Counted from the first letter of the stretch, positions 8,410 to 16,982 are shown. The stretch is DNA of 64,000 bases from Lysobacterales bacterium (GCA_016718605.1 JADKCY010000002.1:496001-560000), one strand, 5' to 3'. Numbers and translations: made by a program. The notes: generated by a model from the sequence alone, not told the origin.

Positions 8410-9651
8410 ATGAACGAGCTGAATGCGATGCTGCGAAGTGTGGTCGACGCGCTACAGCAGCCGGTATTTGTGCTGACGCGTGATCTTCGAATCATCTATG
8501 CCAATCGTGCTGCGCGTGCATTGACCGTCCAGGCCACTCTGGGCAGCCAGCGCGTGGGCGCGCCAGAGCGAATTGCCGACTTGCACCCCGACCTGTTACC
8601 ACCCTTTGCCATCGAGATGGCAAAGCAAACCGGCGAGTGGAATGGCGAAGTTGCGCTGCCGCTGAACGGCCGGCGCCCCTTGGCTTTGACGCTTCAGGTC
8701 ATTGCGTTGCAGGACGATAGCCACGGTGTCACCCATTTCAGCTTGGCAGCGCGTGACGTCAGCTTCGAATATGCGCGCAAATCGGAATTGCAATCACGCA
8801 ACGCCGAATTGGAGATTGCCAACCAGCGACTGAAAGGCACCCAGGAGCAATTGGTGCAATCAGAGAAGCTGGCCTCGATTGGGCAGTTGGCCGCGGGAGT
8901 CGCCCACGAAATCAACAATCCCATCGGCTACGTCCATTCCAACATGGCCACGCTGGCACAGTATTCCGAGAACTTGCTTTCACTCATCAAAGCGTATGAG
9001 CATGCGCTTCAATCCGGTTCGCCGGCATCGCACGCGCAAACCGTTCAGCAGCTCAGTCAATCCCTGGATATCGATTTTGTGCGCTCGGATTTACCGCAGT
9101 TGATCGAAGAATCCCGCGAGGGTGTGGAGCGCGTCCGTAAGATCGTGCAGGACCTCAAGGACTTCTCGCGAAGTGATGCGCAGGACCAATTCGTCAAATC
9201 AGATATCCATCGCGGATTGGATTCAACGCTCAACATCATCTGGAATGACCTGAAGTACAAAGCGCAGGTGGTGAAGACCTTCGGCGACATTCCACCGATC
9301 GAGTGCATTCCCTCCGAGCTCAATCAGGTCTTCATGAACATCCTGTTGAACGCGGGCCAAGCTATTCGGGAGCGGGGGATCGTCACCGTCAGCACCAGTC
9401 TGGATGGTGATCATGTTGTCGTTGCCATTGGCGATGACGGCGTGGGCATTCCAGAAGAACTGCTGCCGAAGATCTTTGACCCCTTTTTCACCACCAAGCC
9501 GGTGGGCACCGGCACCGGATTGGGGCTGGCGATTTCTTATGGTCTGATCAAGAAGCACCATGGCACGATCGACGTCACGAGTACGCCCGGCGAAGGCACG
9601 CTATTTCTGATTCGACTGCCGCTTCGACAACCGGGTAGCAACAAGGCCTGA
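8410..9651 (+). CDS. PAS-domain sensor histidine kinase, orphan
   Basis: Soluble sensor kinase of 413 residues. A PAS domain (about residues 5-120) is followed by a short coiled coil, a HisKA domain with the H box around His166 (GVAHEINNPIGYVHSN), and an HATPase domain with N box (NQVFMNILLNAGQAI), G1 (IGDDGVGIP), F (FDPFFTTKP) and G2 (GTGLGLAI) motifs. No membrane segment or response regulator is nearby. The ATG at 8410 is preferred to a GTG at 8362. It lies directly after flgN, but a link to flagella is only positional. Confidence 0.9.
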   Translation: MNELNAMLRSVVDALQQPVFVLTRDLRIIYANRAARALTVQATLGSQRVGAPERIADLHPDLLPPFAIEMAKQTGEWNGEVALPLNGRRPLALTLQVIALQDDSHGVTHFSLAARDVSFEYARKSELQSRNAELEIANQRLKGTQEQLVQSEKLASIGQLAAGVAHEINNPIGYVHSNMATLAQYSENLLSLIKAYEHALQSGSPASHAQTVQQLSQSLDIDFVRSDLPQLIEESREGVERVRKIVQDLKDFSRSDAQDQFVKSDIHRGLDSTLNIIWNDLKYKAQVVKTFGDIPPIECIPSELNQVFMNILLNAGQAIRERGIVTVSTSLDGDHVVVAIGDDGVGIPEELLPKIFDPFFTTKPVGTGTGLGLAISYGLIKKHHGTIDVTSTPGEGTLFLIRLPLRQPGSNKA

Positions 9652-9776
9652 GAGCCTGTTGTTCTCGCGCCTTTCAACACGTTTCGCATTTGACGCGGTC
9701 GCTGCCTGATTGAGCTCACCGAGGTCTTGTTGATTGCTTGCAAGATTGCATTTCATTGATTCGGTCCGACCTTCTG

Positions 9777-9803
9777 GTCATGCCCACGCGAGCGGAAATC
9801 CAG
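9777..9803 (+). repeat. REP-like palindromic repeat, copy 1 (degenerate)
   Basis: Reads GTCATGCCCACGCGAGCGG plus AAATCC, about 20 of 25 positions identical to the very common proteobacterial element GTCATTCCCGCGAAAGCGG plus GAATCC. It is decayed relative to the other copy. Confidence 0.5.
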
Positions 9804-9849
9804 ATTTTCATGCGGAATTTGTCTAGGAATCAATTCTGCCAACAAAGTC

Positions 9850-9873
9850 GATTCCCGCTTTCGCCGGAATGAC
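9850..9873 (-). repeat. REP-like palindromic repeat, copy 2
   Basis: On the minus strand it reads GTCATTCCGGCGAAAGCGGG followed by AATC, a one-base variant of the common element. It lies 46 bp from copy 1 in inverted orientation, a BIME-like arrangement. No RAYT transposase gene is in the window. Confidence 0.65.
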
Positions 9874-10020
9874 AGCCCGGACCGTTGCCGACCGGATACG
9901 CGAGTGCGGTGGTTGGAAATCGAGTCAGCCAGTCGGTGGCTTGCCGACCCTTGCCACACGACGCGATGCAATGTCGTCGGCTGCTGGCAACGACATGGGC
10001 AGTGTCGCAAACAAATCGAA

Positions 10021-10057
10021 AAACAGAAAGGGCGCCACTAGGGCGCCCTTTCTGTTT
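10021..10057 (-). terminator. Intrinsic terminator after the cohesin-like/IPTL gene
   Basis: CAGAAAGGGCGCC and GGCGCCCTTTCTG pair as a 13-bp stem around a 5-base loop, 17 bp after the stop at 10074. Read on the minus strand the stem is followed by a run of T, as expected for an intrinsic terminator. The A/T-rich flanks could let it work in both directions. Confidence 0.85.
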
Positions 10058-10073
10058 CAAACGTTTCGCTGGA

Positions 10074-11360
10074 TCAGCTGCGGCGGAAACCCACCACGGC
10101 GATACCCAGACCAGCCAACAGACCGATCAGCGCCAACTTCGACCACAAGGAGCTGGCCGGAACCACGTTCGGTTGCGGGACCGGATCCGGCAGGGTGTCA
10201 GCCAAGGAGCTGAGCAGGTAGGTCGGCGCAGCACCGGCATTGGTGGTGCAAGCCACGGTGCCGGTCGAAGCCGGTGCACCTTCTGCGGGGACAGTACAAG
10301 CAACCGTCACGGTCTGCGTGCCACCGACAGCCAGACCCGTTGCGGAGCCACCGGACTGGATGGTGAAGCCTGGGCTTGCCGTGGTGCAGTTGAAGTCGAG
10401 ACCGGAACCCGCACCCGGGTTACCGTTGTTGGTGACCACGAAGGAAACCGTTTCGGTTGTACCCGCTTCACCGTCGCAGTTCAGCGTCGCGCCCGGTGCT
10501 GGGACGGAGCTGTAGCCCGGACCCGGAACTGGGGTGCCCTGCGGGCAGCTCAGGTTCCACGTGCGGTTGACATTGGTGCTGTCGGAGTCGTTCTCACGGC
10601 AGGTCAGCACAGCGGAAGCGGCACCGCCCGAGTTCGGCAGCGTGCAGCTCAGGTCGAGGGTGTCGCTCGGCGGAACCGTCACGGAACCGGTCACGATGGC
10701 AAAGCTACCTGCCCCGGCGCCGGAAAGTGCGCAGTTGTCGACGGTCGCGGTACCCACACTGCCAGCACCAGTAACGGTGATTGCCGCAGTCTGCGTGGTC
10801 AGCGCCACACCAGTCGGGAAGCTAATCGTGGAACCCGCCGTCGGGGCATACGACACCAGGATGTTCGGCGGTGCAGTGGTGATGATGACCGAACCATTTG
10901 TCCCAGACGAACCCGGGATCGAGTTTGCTGAGCCATCAAAGAAATCCACTCCCGACACAGTCAAAGGTGAGCCGGGCGTCGGAATTGCAGTCGCACCGAT
11001 GTCGAACCGGAAGCCGATGGTAATGGGACTGGTCAAGAAACCCGACGCAGCAAACCCCGTGCAGAATGCCGTACCGACAACGTTCACAGCGCACGAAATG
11101 CTGGCGTCAGGATCGATAATTTCCGGGTGAGGCGCCGTGCCTGTCGGAAGCCCAAGATTTGCATTGTCATAAGTCAGCGTGAACTGCAAGCCAGCAACGG
11201 TCGCAGCAGGAAAGGTAAGCGTAGCGGTAGAAACGTGATTAGCTGTATTGACCACAGCCACCGTGTTGTCGACAACAACAGTCTGCGCAATTGCAGATGA
11301 AGAAAGAATCGAAACCGCCAGCGCAGCAACTAATTTGCTTTGCATGTTGAAATTTTTCAT
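10074..11360 (-). CDS. Secreted cohesin-like protein with IPTL-CTERM-like sorting tail
   Basis: A 428-residue exported protein. The signal peptide is followed by a cohesin-like beta sandwich (about residues 30-165; VAGLQFTLTYDNANLG is the cohesin-type strand pattern) and two or more Cys-containing Ig-like beta repeats (VDNCALSGAGAGSFAI, LDLSCTLPNSGG). The end, VPASSLWSKLALIGLLAGLG followed by IAVVGFRRS, has the short motif, one hydrophobic helix and basic tail of IPTL-CTERM-type sorting signals. The ATG at 11360 has GGAG upstream. It is the last gene of a three-gene operon with a second cohesin-like gene and a dockerin-like gene. The cohesin call comes from pattern, not a profile search. Confidence 0.7.
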   Translation of the reverse strand: MKNFNMQSKLVAALAVSILSSSAIAQTVVVDNTVAVVNTANHVSTATLTFPAATVAGLQFTLTYDNANLGLPTGTAPHPEIIDPDASISCAVNVVGTAFCTGFAASGFLTSPITIGFRFDIGATAIPTPGSPLTVSGVDFFDGSANSIPGSSGTNGSVIITTAPPNILVSYAPTAGSTISFPTGVALTTQTAAITVTGAGSVGTATVDNCALSGAGAGSFAIVTGSVTVPPSDTLDLSCTLPNSGGAASAVLTCRENDSDSTNVNRTWNLSCPQGTPVPGPGYSSVPAPGATLNCDGEAGTTETVSFVVTNNGNPGAGSGLDFNCTTASPGFTIQSGGSATGLAVGGTQTVTVACTVPAEGAPASTGTVACTTNAGAAPTYLLSSLADTLPDPVPQPNVVPASSLWSKLALIGLLAGLGIAVVGFRRS

Positions 11361-11425
11361 CAGAACACTCCGTCCCCGAACAAAAACGAAAACTCCCGCC
11401 GCCATCGGCGGCGGAGAGACCAAGC

Positions 11426-11875
11426 TTATTGCGCAACCTGAGCGGTTACCGGAATCGACTTACCGTCAACATCCGCAAACTCTAGTTGCTCGATTGTGAT
11501 CGTACGCTGCGCCTTGGCAATCGCCGACGGGACCGAAATACTGCCAACAGCGGTTACACCGCTTGGCAACGCGGTCTTTCCGTCAGCCATCGCAAAAACA
11601 TAAACACCGTCTTTTGCGACTTGACAAGAACCACTAAAACCCTTGGGAAGATCAGAGACGCAGCTACCTACGTTGATCGAACCTTTGACTTCACCGGTTC
11701 GGACAAAGAAGTTGAAGCCAGAAACATTACCATCCGTGACGATGTCTAGCGCGACTCTCGACGCACCTGACTTCTCGGCAGACCCCTCTGTGACCAACAC
11801 TTCAGCGGCGGAAGCGATGCCAGAAAGCCCGAAAATCAGAGCAGCCAACAATCCAGTTTTACCAATGAATTTCAT
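11426..11875 (-). CDS. Small secreted cohesin-like protein
   Basis: A 149-residue protein with a cleavable signal peptide (GLLAALIFGLSGIASAAE) and a short all-beta domain. SRVALDIVTDGNVSGFNFFV resembles the first strands of a cohesin fold, and GVTAVGSISVPSAIA the later ones. One Cys pair (SCVSDLPKGFSGSCQV) may form a disulfide. The start at 11875 follows GAGGACAA. It lies 35 bp after the dockerin-like gene and 65 bp before the larger cohesin-like gene, so all three are probably one transcript. It has no sorting tail. The function is unknown; the fold assignment is tentative. Confidence 0.6.
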   Translation of the reverse strand: MKFIGKTGLLAALIFGLSGIASAAEVLVTEGSAEKSGASRVALDIVTDGNVSGFNFFVRTGEVKGSINVGSCVSDLPKGFSGSCQVAKDGVYVFAMADGKTALPSGVTAVGSISVPSAIAKAQRTITIEQLEFADVDGKSIPVTAQVAQ

Positions 11876-11910
11876 GATGAATTGTCCTCAGTTTCTTACG
11901 GGCAGTTGGT

Positions 11911-12741
11911 CTAAGCCAGCCAGGAACAAATTCCGGAAATCAGGATGGAGTCTTGCGCGTTGATCGTGCCGTTCTCGTTGGCGTCTGGCTGACCACCAGC
12001 AGGGGCTGCGCCTGCAGACAAAAATTCGTTACGCGCAGCAATCGCGTCGGCAACGTTACGTGTACCAGATGCGTTGGTGTCACCAATGCACAAACGACCG
12101 ATCGCCGTATCCGCAGAGCGGGTCGACTCGAATTCGTCAACAATCAAGGTACCAGCGCCGCCGGAGACCATGCCCAGCGAAGCCGATGCGATACCGGTTG
12201 CGGTGGCTGTGCCTGAGGAACTGCCGGTGAAGCCATTGTTGCCAGCAACCGACGCGGTGAAGCTAGCCGCACCACCTGCCGTGTTATGGAAGAGTTCCAC
12301 CGAGTACCAGCGGCTGGCAGTGATACCGGTTACCGCCGGCGCGGTCACACCCGAGAAAGTGAAGCTGCCGGTACCGGCATCATAGGTCACGCCAATCGCT
12401 TCCGTTCCCGCATTGCCGTCTTGCGATGTGGCGCTAAACACTTTTGCCGCACCGGTCGAACTGGTCAACACATAGAAGCGCGCGCGATAGACCGCTTCCG
12501 TACCCGCGCCAGTGCCACCCGGGGTGTTGTCGGTCACGAACTCACCCGTGCCAGTGCGCAGTGCGCAGGCGCCGGAGTAACGTGCGAAACCGCCTGTTGC
12601 GGGAACCGGACCACCCGCTTCTGCACCTGCAGCAGCACCGGTGTTGCCGTTCCATGCGGTGGTGGTGCAAGCAAAGCTGGCGCCCACCGGAAGAGCCATC
12701 AGCAGCGCTGCGGCCATTAGATTTTTCGTCATTGATTTCAT
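11911..12741 (-). CDS. Secreted protein with C-terminal dockerin-like repeat pair
   Basis: A 276-residue exported protein. After a signal peptide (MAAALLMALPVGASFA) comes a Gly/Ala/Thr-rich beta domain of about 190 residues (VYRARFYVLTSSTGAA, TASRWYSVELFHNTAGGAAS). The C-terminus has two calcium-loop motifs of dockerin I type: GDTNASGTRNVADAIAARNE and, 20-odd residues later, PDANENGTINAQDSILIS. The start at 12741 has AGAGGG upstream. As first gene of an operon whose next two genes look cohesin-like, it is the probable partner in a cohesin-dockerin contact. No catalytic domain is visible, unlike cellulosomal dockerin proteins. Confidence 0.7.
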   Translation of the reverse strand: MKSMTKNLMAAALLMALPVGASFACTTTAWNGNTGAAAGAEAGGPVPATGGFARYSGACALRTGTGEFVTDNTPGGTGAGTEAVYRARFYVLTSSTGAAKVFSATSQDGNAGTEAIGVTYDAGTGSFTFSGVTAPAVTGITASRWYSVELFHNTAGGAASFTASVAGNNGFTGSSSGTATATGIASASLGMVSGGAGTLIVDEFESTRSADTAIGRLCIGDTNASGTRNVADAIAARNEFLSAGAAPAGGQPDANENGTINAQDSILISGICSWLA

Positions 12742-12807
12742 GCAACCCTCTCTGCAGTTTGTGCTGCAAGTTACTGAACTGGACGGACTTCGTCCAACAC
12801 CCCGCCG

Positions 12808-12844
12808 GAAGGCTATCACGATTTTGTGACAGTTTGTAGCCTTC
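12808..12844. promoter_or_regulatory. Nested palindrome ahead of the dockerin-like operon
   Basis: GAAGGCTA (12808-12815) and TAGCCTTC (12837-12844) are perfect inverted arms. Between them lies a second dyad, TCAC-N6-GTGA (12816-12829). A third small hairpin, GGACG-N5-CGTCC, sits at 12781-12795. They lie 40-105 bp upstream of the dockerin-like gene start. They could be an operator or a structured leader; which is not determined. Confidence 0.45.
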
Positions 12845-12913
12845 AGGTGTGCCGTTGGTCGAATCTTGCGAGCCCCAGAAATCGGGCCTCGGACTACACA
12901 TACGCAAGTTTGC

Positions 12914-12936
12914 GAAAAAAAAGGCCACGGGTGGCG
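12914..12936 (-). terminator. Intrinsic terminator of pip
   Basis: On the minus strand GCCAC-CC-GTGGC is followed by C and eight T residues, about 45 bp after the pip stop codon. Confidence 0.75.
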
Positions 12937-12977
12937 AATTTTTTTCGGGACGCTGCGATATCGCCTTTTGCACCAAA

Positions 12978-13922
12978 TTACCCCGCGTAACGATCCGTTG
13001 CGTTGATCAACGCGTCTGTGATCCCTGCCTCAAATCCGGAGTGTCCTGCGTCCGCAATGATCTTAAGGTCGGCTTCCGGCCATGCGCGGCGCAGATCCCA
13101 GGCGTTGGCGACTGGACAGACCACGTCGTAGCGACCGTGGACGATCGTGGCAGGGAGGTGACGAATACGCTGAACATCGCGCAGCAACTGGTCTTCGACC
13201 TCAAAGAACCCACCATTAACGAAGTAGTGACACTCAATGCGTGCAAACGCCAGCGCAAAGGCGTCTTCCTCGTGCGAGTGCATGTAGGCGGGGTCTTGAA
13301 AGAGAAAGCTGGTCGCCGCCTCCCAGACTGACCAGGCGCGCGCCGCGGCTAGTCGAACGTCGGCTTGGTCACTCGTCAATCTGCGATGGTAGGCGCTGAT
13401 CAGATCATGACGCTCCACCGCGGGAATCGCGTCCAGATAACTTTCCCAGGCATCCGGGAACAAACGCGAGGCACCTTCCTGATAGAACCACTCAAGCTCC
13501 CAGCGACGCAGCATGAAGATGCCACGAAGGACGAGCTCCGATACTCGCTCTGGGTGAGTTTCGGCATACGCCAGCGCCAAGGTGGAGCCCCAACTGCCGC
13601 CGAACACCTGCCAGCATTCAATCCCCACATGCTGGCGTAGCTGCTCGATGTCAGAGACAAGATGCCAGGTCGTATTGTCGACCAAATCTGCATGTGGCGT
13701 GGAGCGCCCTGCGCCACGCTGGTCGAACAGCACAATCCGGTATCTTGCAGGGTCGTGGAAGCAGCGCATCTTGGCACTGCAACCCGCGCCAGGACCGCCG
13801 TGCAGAATGACGACTGGCTTGCCTGCCGGGTTTCCACATTGCTCAAAGTAAATCGAGTGCCGATCGGACACCTGCAACTGCCCTGTCATGTACGGCTCGA
13901 CAGGCGGATACAAAACACGCAT
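12978..13922 (-). CDS. pip: Proline iminopeptidase
   Basis: Alpha/beta-hydrolase that removes N-terminal proline from peptides in the cytoplasm. The 314 residues carry the family motifs in order: oxyanion segment HGGPGAG, FDQRGAGRSTPH, nucleophile elbow GGSWGSTLALAYAE, the acid in HGRYDVVCP and the catalytic His in DAGHSGFE. Length is typical for the bacterial S33 enzyme. The ATG at 13922 has AAGGAGTG upstream; an in-frame TTG directly before it is less likely. No signal peptide. It appears to be transcribed alone. Confidence 0.96.
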   Translation of the reverse strand: MRVLYPPVEPYMTGQLQVSDRHSIYFEQCGNPAGKPVVILHGGPGAGCSAKMRCFHDPARYRIVLFDQRGAGRSTPHADLVDNTTWHLVSDIEQLRQHVGIECWQVFGGSWGSTLALAYAETHPERVSELVLRGIFMLRRWELEWFYQEGASRLFPDAWESYLDAIPAVERHDLISAYHRRLTSDQADVRLAAARAWSVWEAATSFLFQDPAYMHSHEEDAFALAFARIECHYFVNGGFFEVEDQLLRDVQRIRHLPATIVHGRYDVVCPVANAWDLRRAWPEADLKIIADAGHSGFEAGITDALINATDRYAG

Positions 13923-14145
13923 CAAATCACTCCTTATGTTGCACCATCGTCAGCGACCGCCATCCCCGGGGTTACGGCCGGAATATGCCCGATGGTACTA
14001 TGCGGACCCGCCACGGGCGGACAAAGCCTGCTGAATCCGCAGCCCAGCGCCTCAGCGCAAGGCTTTGCCGCAGCGACAATTGCTGCCGTACATCACTACC
14101 CGCCCGGGCTTTCCCGCGCTGCCCGTCTTGCCTTGGAGCTATGCC

Positions 14146-15660
14146 ATGACCGCCTCGTCCAGCCTGATCGCTATTCTTACCAAGCTCCGCACCGCGGGTG
14201 GCCCAGCCAGAACCGTCGGATTGGACGATGCGACGATCAACCGTCTGGCCGCCCAATTTCCCGAGCTGACCGCAGCCATTCACGCCGCCAATGACGCCTT
14301 CGATGCGCTGTTCTCGGAGGGCTTCGATACGTTGATTACTGCGGACGAATTGACTCAACTGCGCCTTGTGCAGCAGGACTACGTCAATTTTTATGCAGAT
14401 GACTGTGTCAATCCCTACATCGCCTTGGTGGCGCGTGGGCCGTGGGTGGTGACACTCAAAGGCGCCGTGCTGCATGACTCAGGTGGTTACGGCATGCTCG
14501 GATTTGGCCACACGCCGGAAAACGTGCTGCGAGCGATGGCCAAGCCGCAGGTGATGGCCAACATCATGACGCCGAGTGTCTCGCAACTGAAGTTGGGACA
14601 AGCGCTGCGCAAGGAGATCGGCCACACGCGCAGCGCCTGTCCTTATGCGCGGTTTCTGTGTCTGAACTCAGGTTCGGAGTCGGTTTCGTTGGCCGGGCGG
14701 ATTGCTGACGTAAACGCCAAGTTGCATACCGACCCAGGTGGCCGCCACGCGGGCAAGCGTGTGGTGCGTATTGCCGTCAAGGGTGCGTTCCATGGCCGAA
14801 CCGAATTGCCGATGTTGTACTCCGACTCCAGCCGTCCGACCTATGCCAAGCATCTGGCCAGCTTCAAGCATCATGAAGCGGCGCTGATCACGATTTCTCC
14901 CTACTCGGTTGAGGAATTGCAGCAAGCCTTTGCCGACGCGGATCGCAAGGGCTGGTATGTGGAGGCGATGTTCCTTGAGCCCGTCATGGGTGAGGGCGAT
15001 CCTGGCCGCCAGGTGACGCCAGAGTTCTACGCGGCAGCACGTGCGCTGACCAAGGCGCACGGCACATTGTTTCTGGTCGATAGCATCCAAGCGGGTCTGC
15101 GCGCGCATGGTGTGCTGTCGATCGTGGACTATCCGGGCTTCGAAGGGCTGGAAGCGCCAGACATGGAAACCTACTCGAAGGCACTAAACGCCGGGCAGTA
15201 TCCGTTGAGCGTGCTGGCGGTCAACGAACGTGCTGCCGAACTTTATCGCAAGGGTGTGTACGGCAACACCATGACGACCAATCCCCGCGCCATGGATGTT
15301 GCGTGTGCCGTGCTTTCGCAGCTCTCCGACGAGGTGCGTCAAAACATTCGTGTTCGTGGCAAGGAGTTCGTCGAAAAACTGCAGAAGTTGCAACATGAAC
15401 TGCCTGGCCTGATTACTAAAGTGCAAGGCACCGGCTTGCTGTTTTCGTGCGAACTTGCCGACGATTTCAAGTGCTATGGCGCCGGTTCGACCGAAGAGTT
15501 CATGCGTGAGCGCGGTATCGGTGTGATTCACGGCGGCACCAATTCACTGCGCTTCACGCCGCACTTCATGGTCACCAGCGCCGAGGTTGATCTGGTAATC
15601 GGCGCGGTCAAATCCGCGCTGCTGAACGGCCCGCGAAAGTCCTCTTCGCAGGCGGCCTGA
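14146..15660 (+). CDS. Class III (PLP-dependent) aminotransferase, substrate unknown
   Basis: A 504-residue fold-type I aminotransferase. Visible features are NSGSESVSLAGRIADVN (cofactor phosphate binding), AFHGRTELPMLYSDSSRP, the cofactor Asp in LFLVDSIQAGLRAHG, and the Schiff-base Lys in YSKALNAGQYPLS. An N-terminal extension of about 80 residues precedes the usual domain, making it longer than ornithine or GABA aminotransferases (about 400-430). I start at the ATG at 14146 (GGAG upstream) rather than 14065. It lies 71 bp before obg. The substrate cannot be read from the sequence. Confidence 0.88.
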   Translation: MTASSSLIAILTKLRTAGGPARTVGLDDATINRLAAQFPELTAAIHAANDAFDALFSEGFDTLITADELTQLRLVQQDYVNFYADDCVNPYIALVARGPWVVTLKGAVLHDSGGYGMLGFGHTPENVLRAMAKPQVMANIMTPSVSQLKLGQALRKEIGHTRSACPYARFLCLNSGSESVSLAGRIADVNAKLHTDPGGRHAGKRVVRIAVKGAFHGRTELPMLYSDSSRPTYAKHLASFKHHEAALITISPYSVEELQQAFADADRKGWYVEAMFLEPVMGEGDPGRQVTPEFYAAARALTKAHGTLFLVDSIQAGLRAHGVLSIVDYPGFEGLEAPDMETYSKALNAGQYPLSVLAVNERAAELYRKGVYGNTMTTNPRAMDVACAVLSQLSDEVRQNIRVRGKEFVEKLQKLQHELPGLITKVQGTGLLFSCELADDFKCYGAGSTEEFMRERGIGVIHGGTNSLRFTPHFMVTSAEVDLVIGAVKSALLNGPRKSSSQAA

Positions 15661-15731
15661 TCCGTTACGCGACCCCAAACGGCAGCGCGGTTTGATGCCG
15701 CCCTGCCAAGCTCTGAAGGTTCCCGATTGCA

Positions 15732-16811
15732 ATGAAACTCGTTGACGAAGCCGATATCCGTGTCATCGCCGGAAACGGCGGCAATGGCTGCGTCAGTTTT
15801 CGACGCGAGAAATTCATCCCGCTCGGCGGCCCGGACGGAGGTGATGGCGGCAATGGCGGCAGCGTCTATCTGGTCGCGGATGAGAACCTCAACACCTTGG
15901 TGGATTTCCGCCACCAGCGTCTGTTTCGTGCGCAACGCGGCGAAAACGGCATGGGTCGTCAGATGTATGGCAAAGCCGGCGATGACGTGACCATCCGCGT
16001 GCCGGTCGGCACGGTGGTGATGAGCGTCGATACGCAGGAAATGATTGGCGACATGACTGAGCACGGGCAGACCCTGCTGGTGGCGCAGGGCGGCGAAGGT
16101 GGCCGTGGCAATATTCACTTCAAAAGCTCGACCAATCGCGCTCCGCGTCGCGCAACCTCTGGCAGCGAGGGCGATGATCGCGAACTGAAGCTGGAGCTCA
16201 AGCTCTTGGCCGATGTCGGTTTGCTCGGATTTCCCAATGCAGGCAAATCCACCTTCATCCGTGCTGTCTCTGCCGCCACACCCCGTGTTGCTGACTATCC
16301 CTTTACAACCCTGTATCCCAATCTTGGTGTCGTTCGGGTGGAGCAGGACCGCAGTTTCGTGCTCGCGGATATTCCGGGCTTGATCGAGGGCGCCGCGGAA
16401 GGCGCTGGCCTTGGCGTCCAGTTTCTCAAGCATGTGCAACGCAATCGACTGCTGTTGCACGTCGTCGACATGGCACCGATGTTTGATGATGAAGCCGATG
16501 CCGTCGCCCACATCGTTTCGGAGATTCGCACCATCGAGCAGGAAATGGCACGTTTTGATGCCGAGCTGCTCGGTCGTCCGCGCTGGTTGCTGCTGAACAA
16601 AGGCGATTTGCTGGATACCGAGGTTCGTAATCAGCGCGCCCAGGCGGTGCTGGCAGCGCTGAACTGGCAATCGCCCTGGTTCCTGATCTCAGCCTTGGCG
16701 CATGAAGGCACCTGGGTCGTTGCGCAAAAGGTGATGGCGTTCTTTGACTCACAAAAGGCCGCGGCGGTGCGCGAAGTCGAGGAAGCGCGCCCGTGGAGCC
16801 CGTTGGACTGA
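15732..16811 (+). CDS. obg: GTPase Obg/CgtA
   Basis: Essential GTPase of large ribosomal subunit assembly and stress control. Residues 1-158 form the glycine-rich Obg fold (ADIRVIAGNGGNGCVSFRRE, GGPDGGDGGNGG). The G domain follows with P-loop GFPNAGKST (166-174), the G2 TTLYPNLG, G3 DIPGLIEGA, G4 NKGD and G5 ISA motifs. Length 359 is normal for species without a C-terminal OCT domain. Usually rplU and rpmA lie directly upstream; here an aminotransferase does. Confidence 0.97.
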   Translation: MKLVDEADIRVIAGNGGNGCVSFRREKFIPLGGPDGGDGGNGGSVYLVADENLNTLVDFRHQRLFRAQRGENGMGRQMYGKAGDDVTIRVPVGTVVMSVDTQEMIGDMTEHGQTLLVAQGGEGGRGNIHFKSSTNRAPRRATSGSEGDDRELKLELKLLADVGLLGFPNAGKSTFIRAVSAATPRVADYPFTTLYPNLGVVRVEQDRSFVLADIPGLIEGAAEGAGLGVQFLKHVQRNRLLLHVVDMAPMFDDEADAVAHIVSEIRTIEQEMARFDAELLGRPRWLLLNKGDLLDTEVRNQRAQAVLAALNWQSPWFLISALAHEGTWVVAQKVMAFFDSQKAAAVREVEEARPWSPLD

Positions 16812-16982
16812 GTTTCGCAGCGCACCCGACGATTGCCCTGAAGACTTCGGACTGCGATGATTTTCTGTCGTTCGCCCCGGCATGCCGCATGCAGGGTGAT
16901 GCGCCATGCGCACACTGGCGACTTTTCTCGATTCCCTTGACCGCTCTGTCGGGGGGTTATGTAGCTCTTGGCGGCCGTCGCC

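Larger units (their letters stand above)
9652..10020. other. Intergenic stretch with a REP-like inverted pair
   Basis: About 370 bp between the sensor kinase and the terminator of the secreted operon. It contains two degenerate copies of a palindromic repeat in opposite orientation (listed separately). I see no convincing protein-coding gene in the rest; the open frames here have no recognisable content. Confidence 0.5.

Noticed and set aside
9885..10931. Open frame of 348 codons on the plus strand
   Set aside because: Antisense to the cohesin-like/IPTL gene and crossing its terminator; Arg/Gly-rich with no recognisable domain.
12816..12829. TCAC-N6-GTGA as a CRP/Clp site
   Set aside because: The CRP half-sites are in the opposite order (TGTGA-N6-TCACA); kept only as an unnamed palindrome.
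15528..16670. Open frame of 380 codons on the minus strand
   Set aside because: Lies antisense to obg, whose GTPase motifs are complete.
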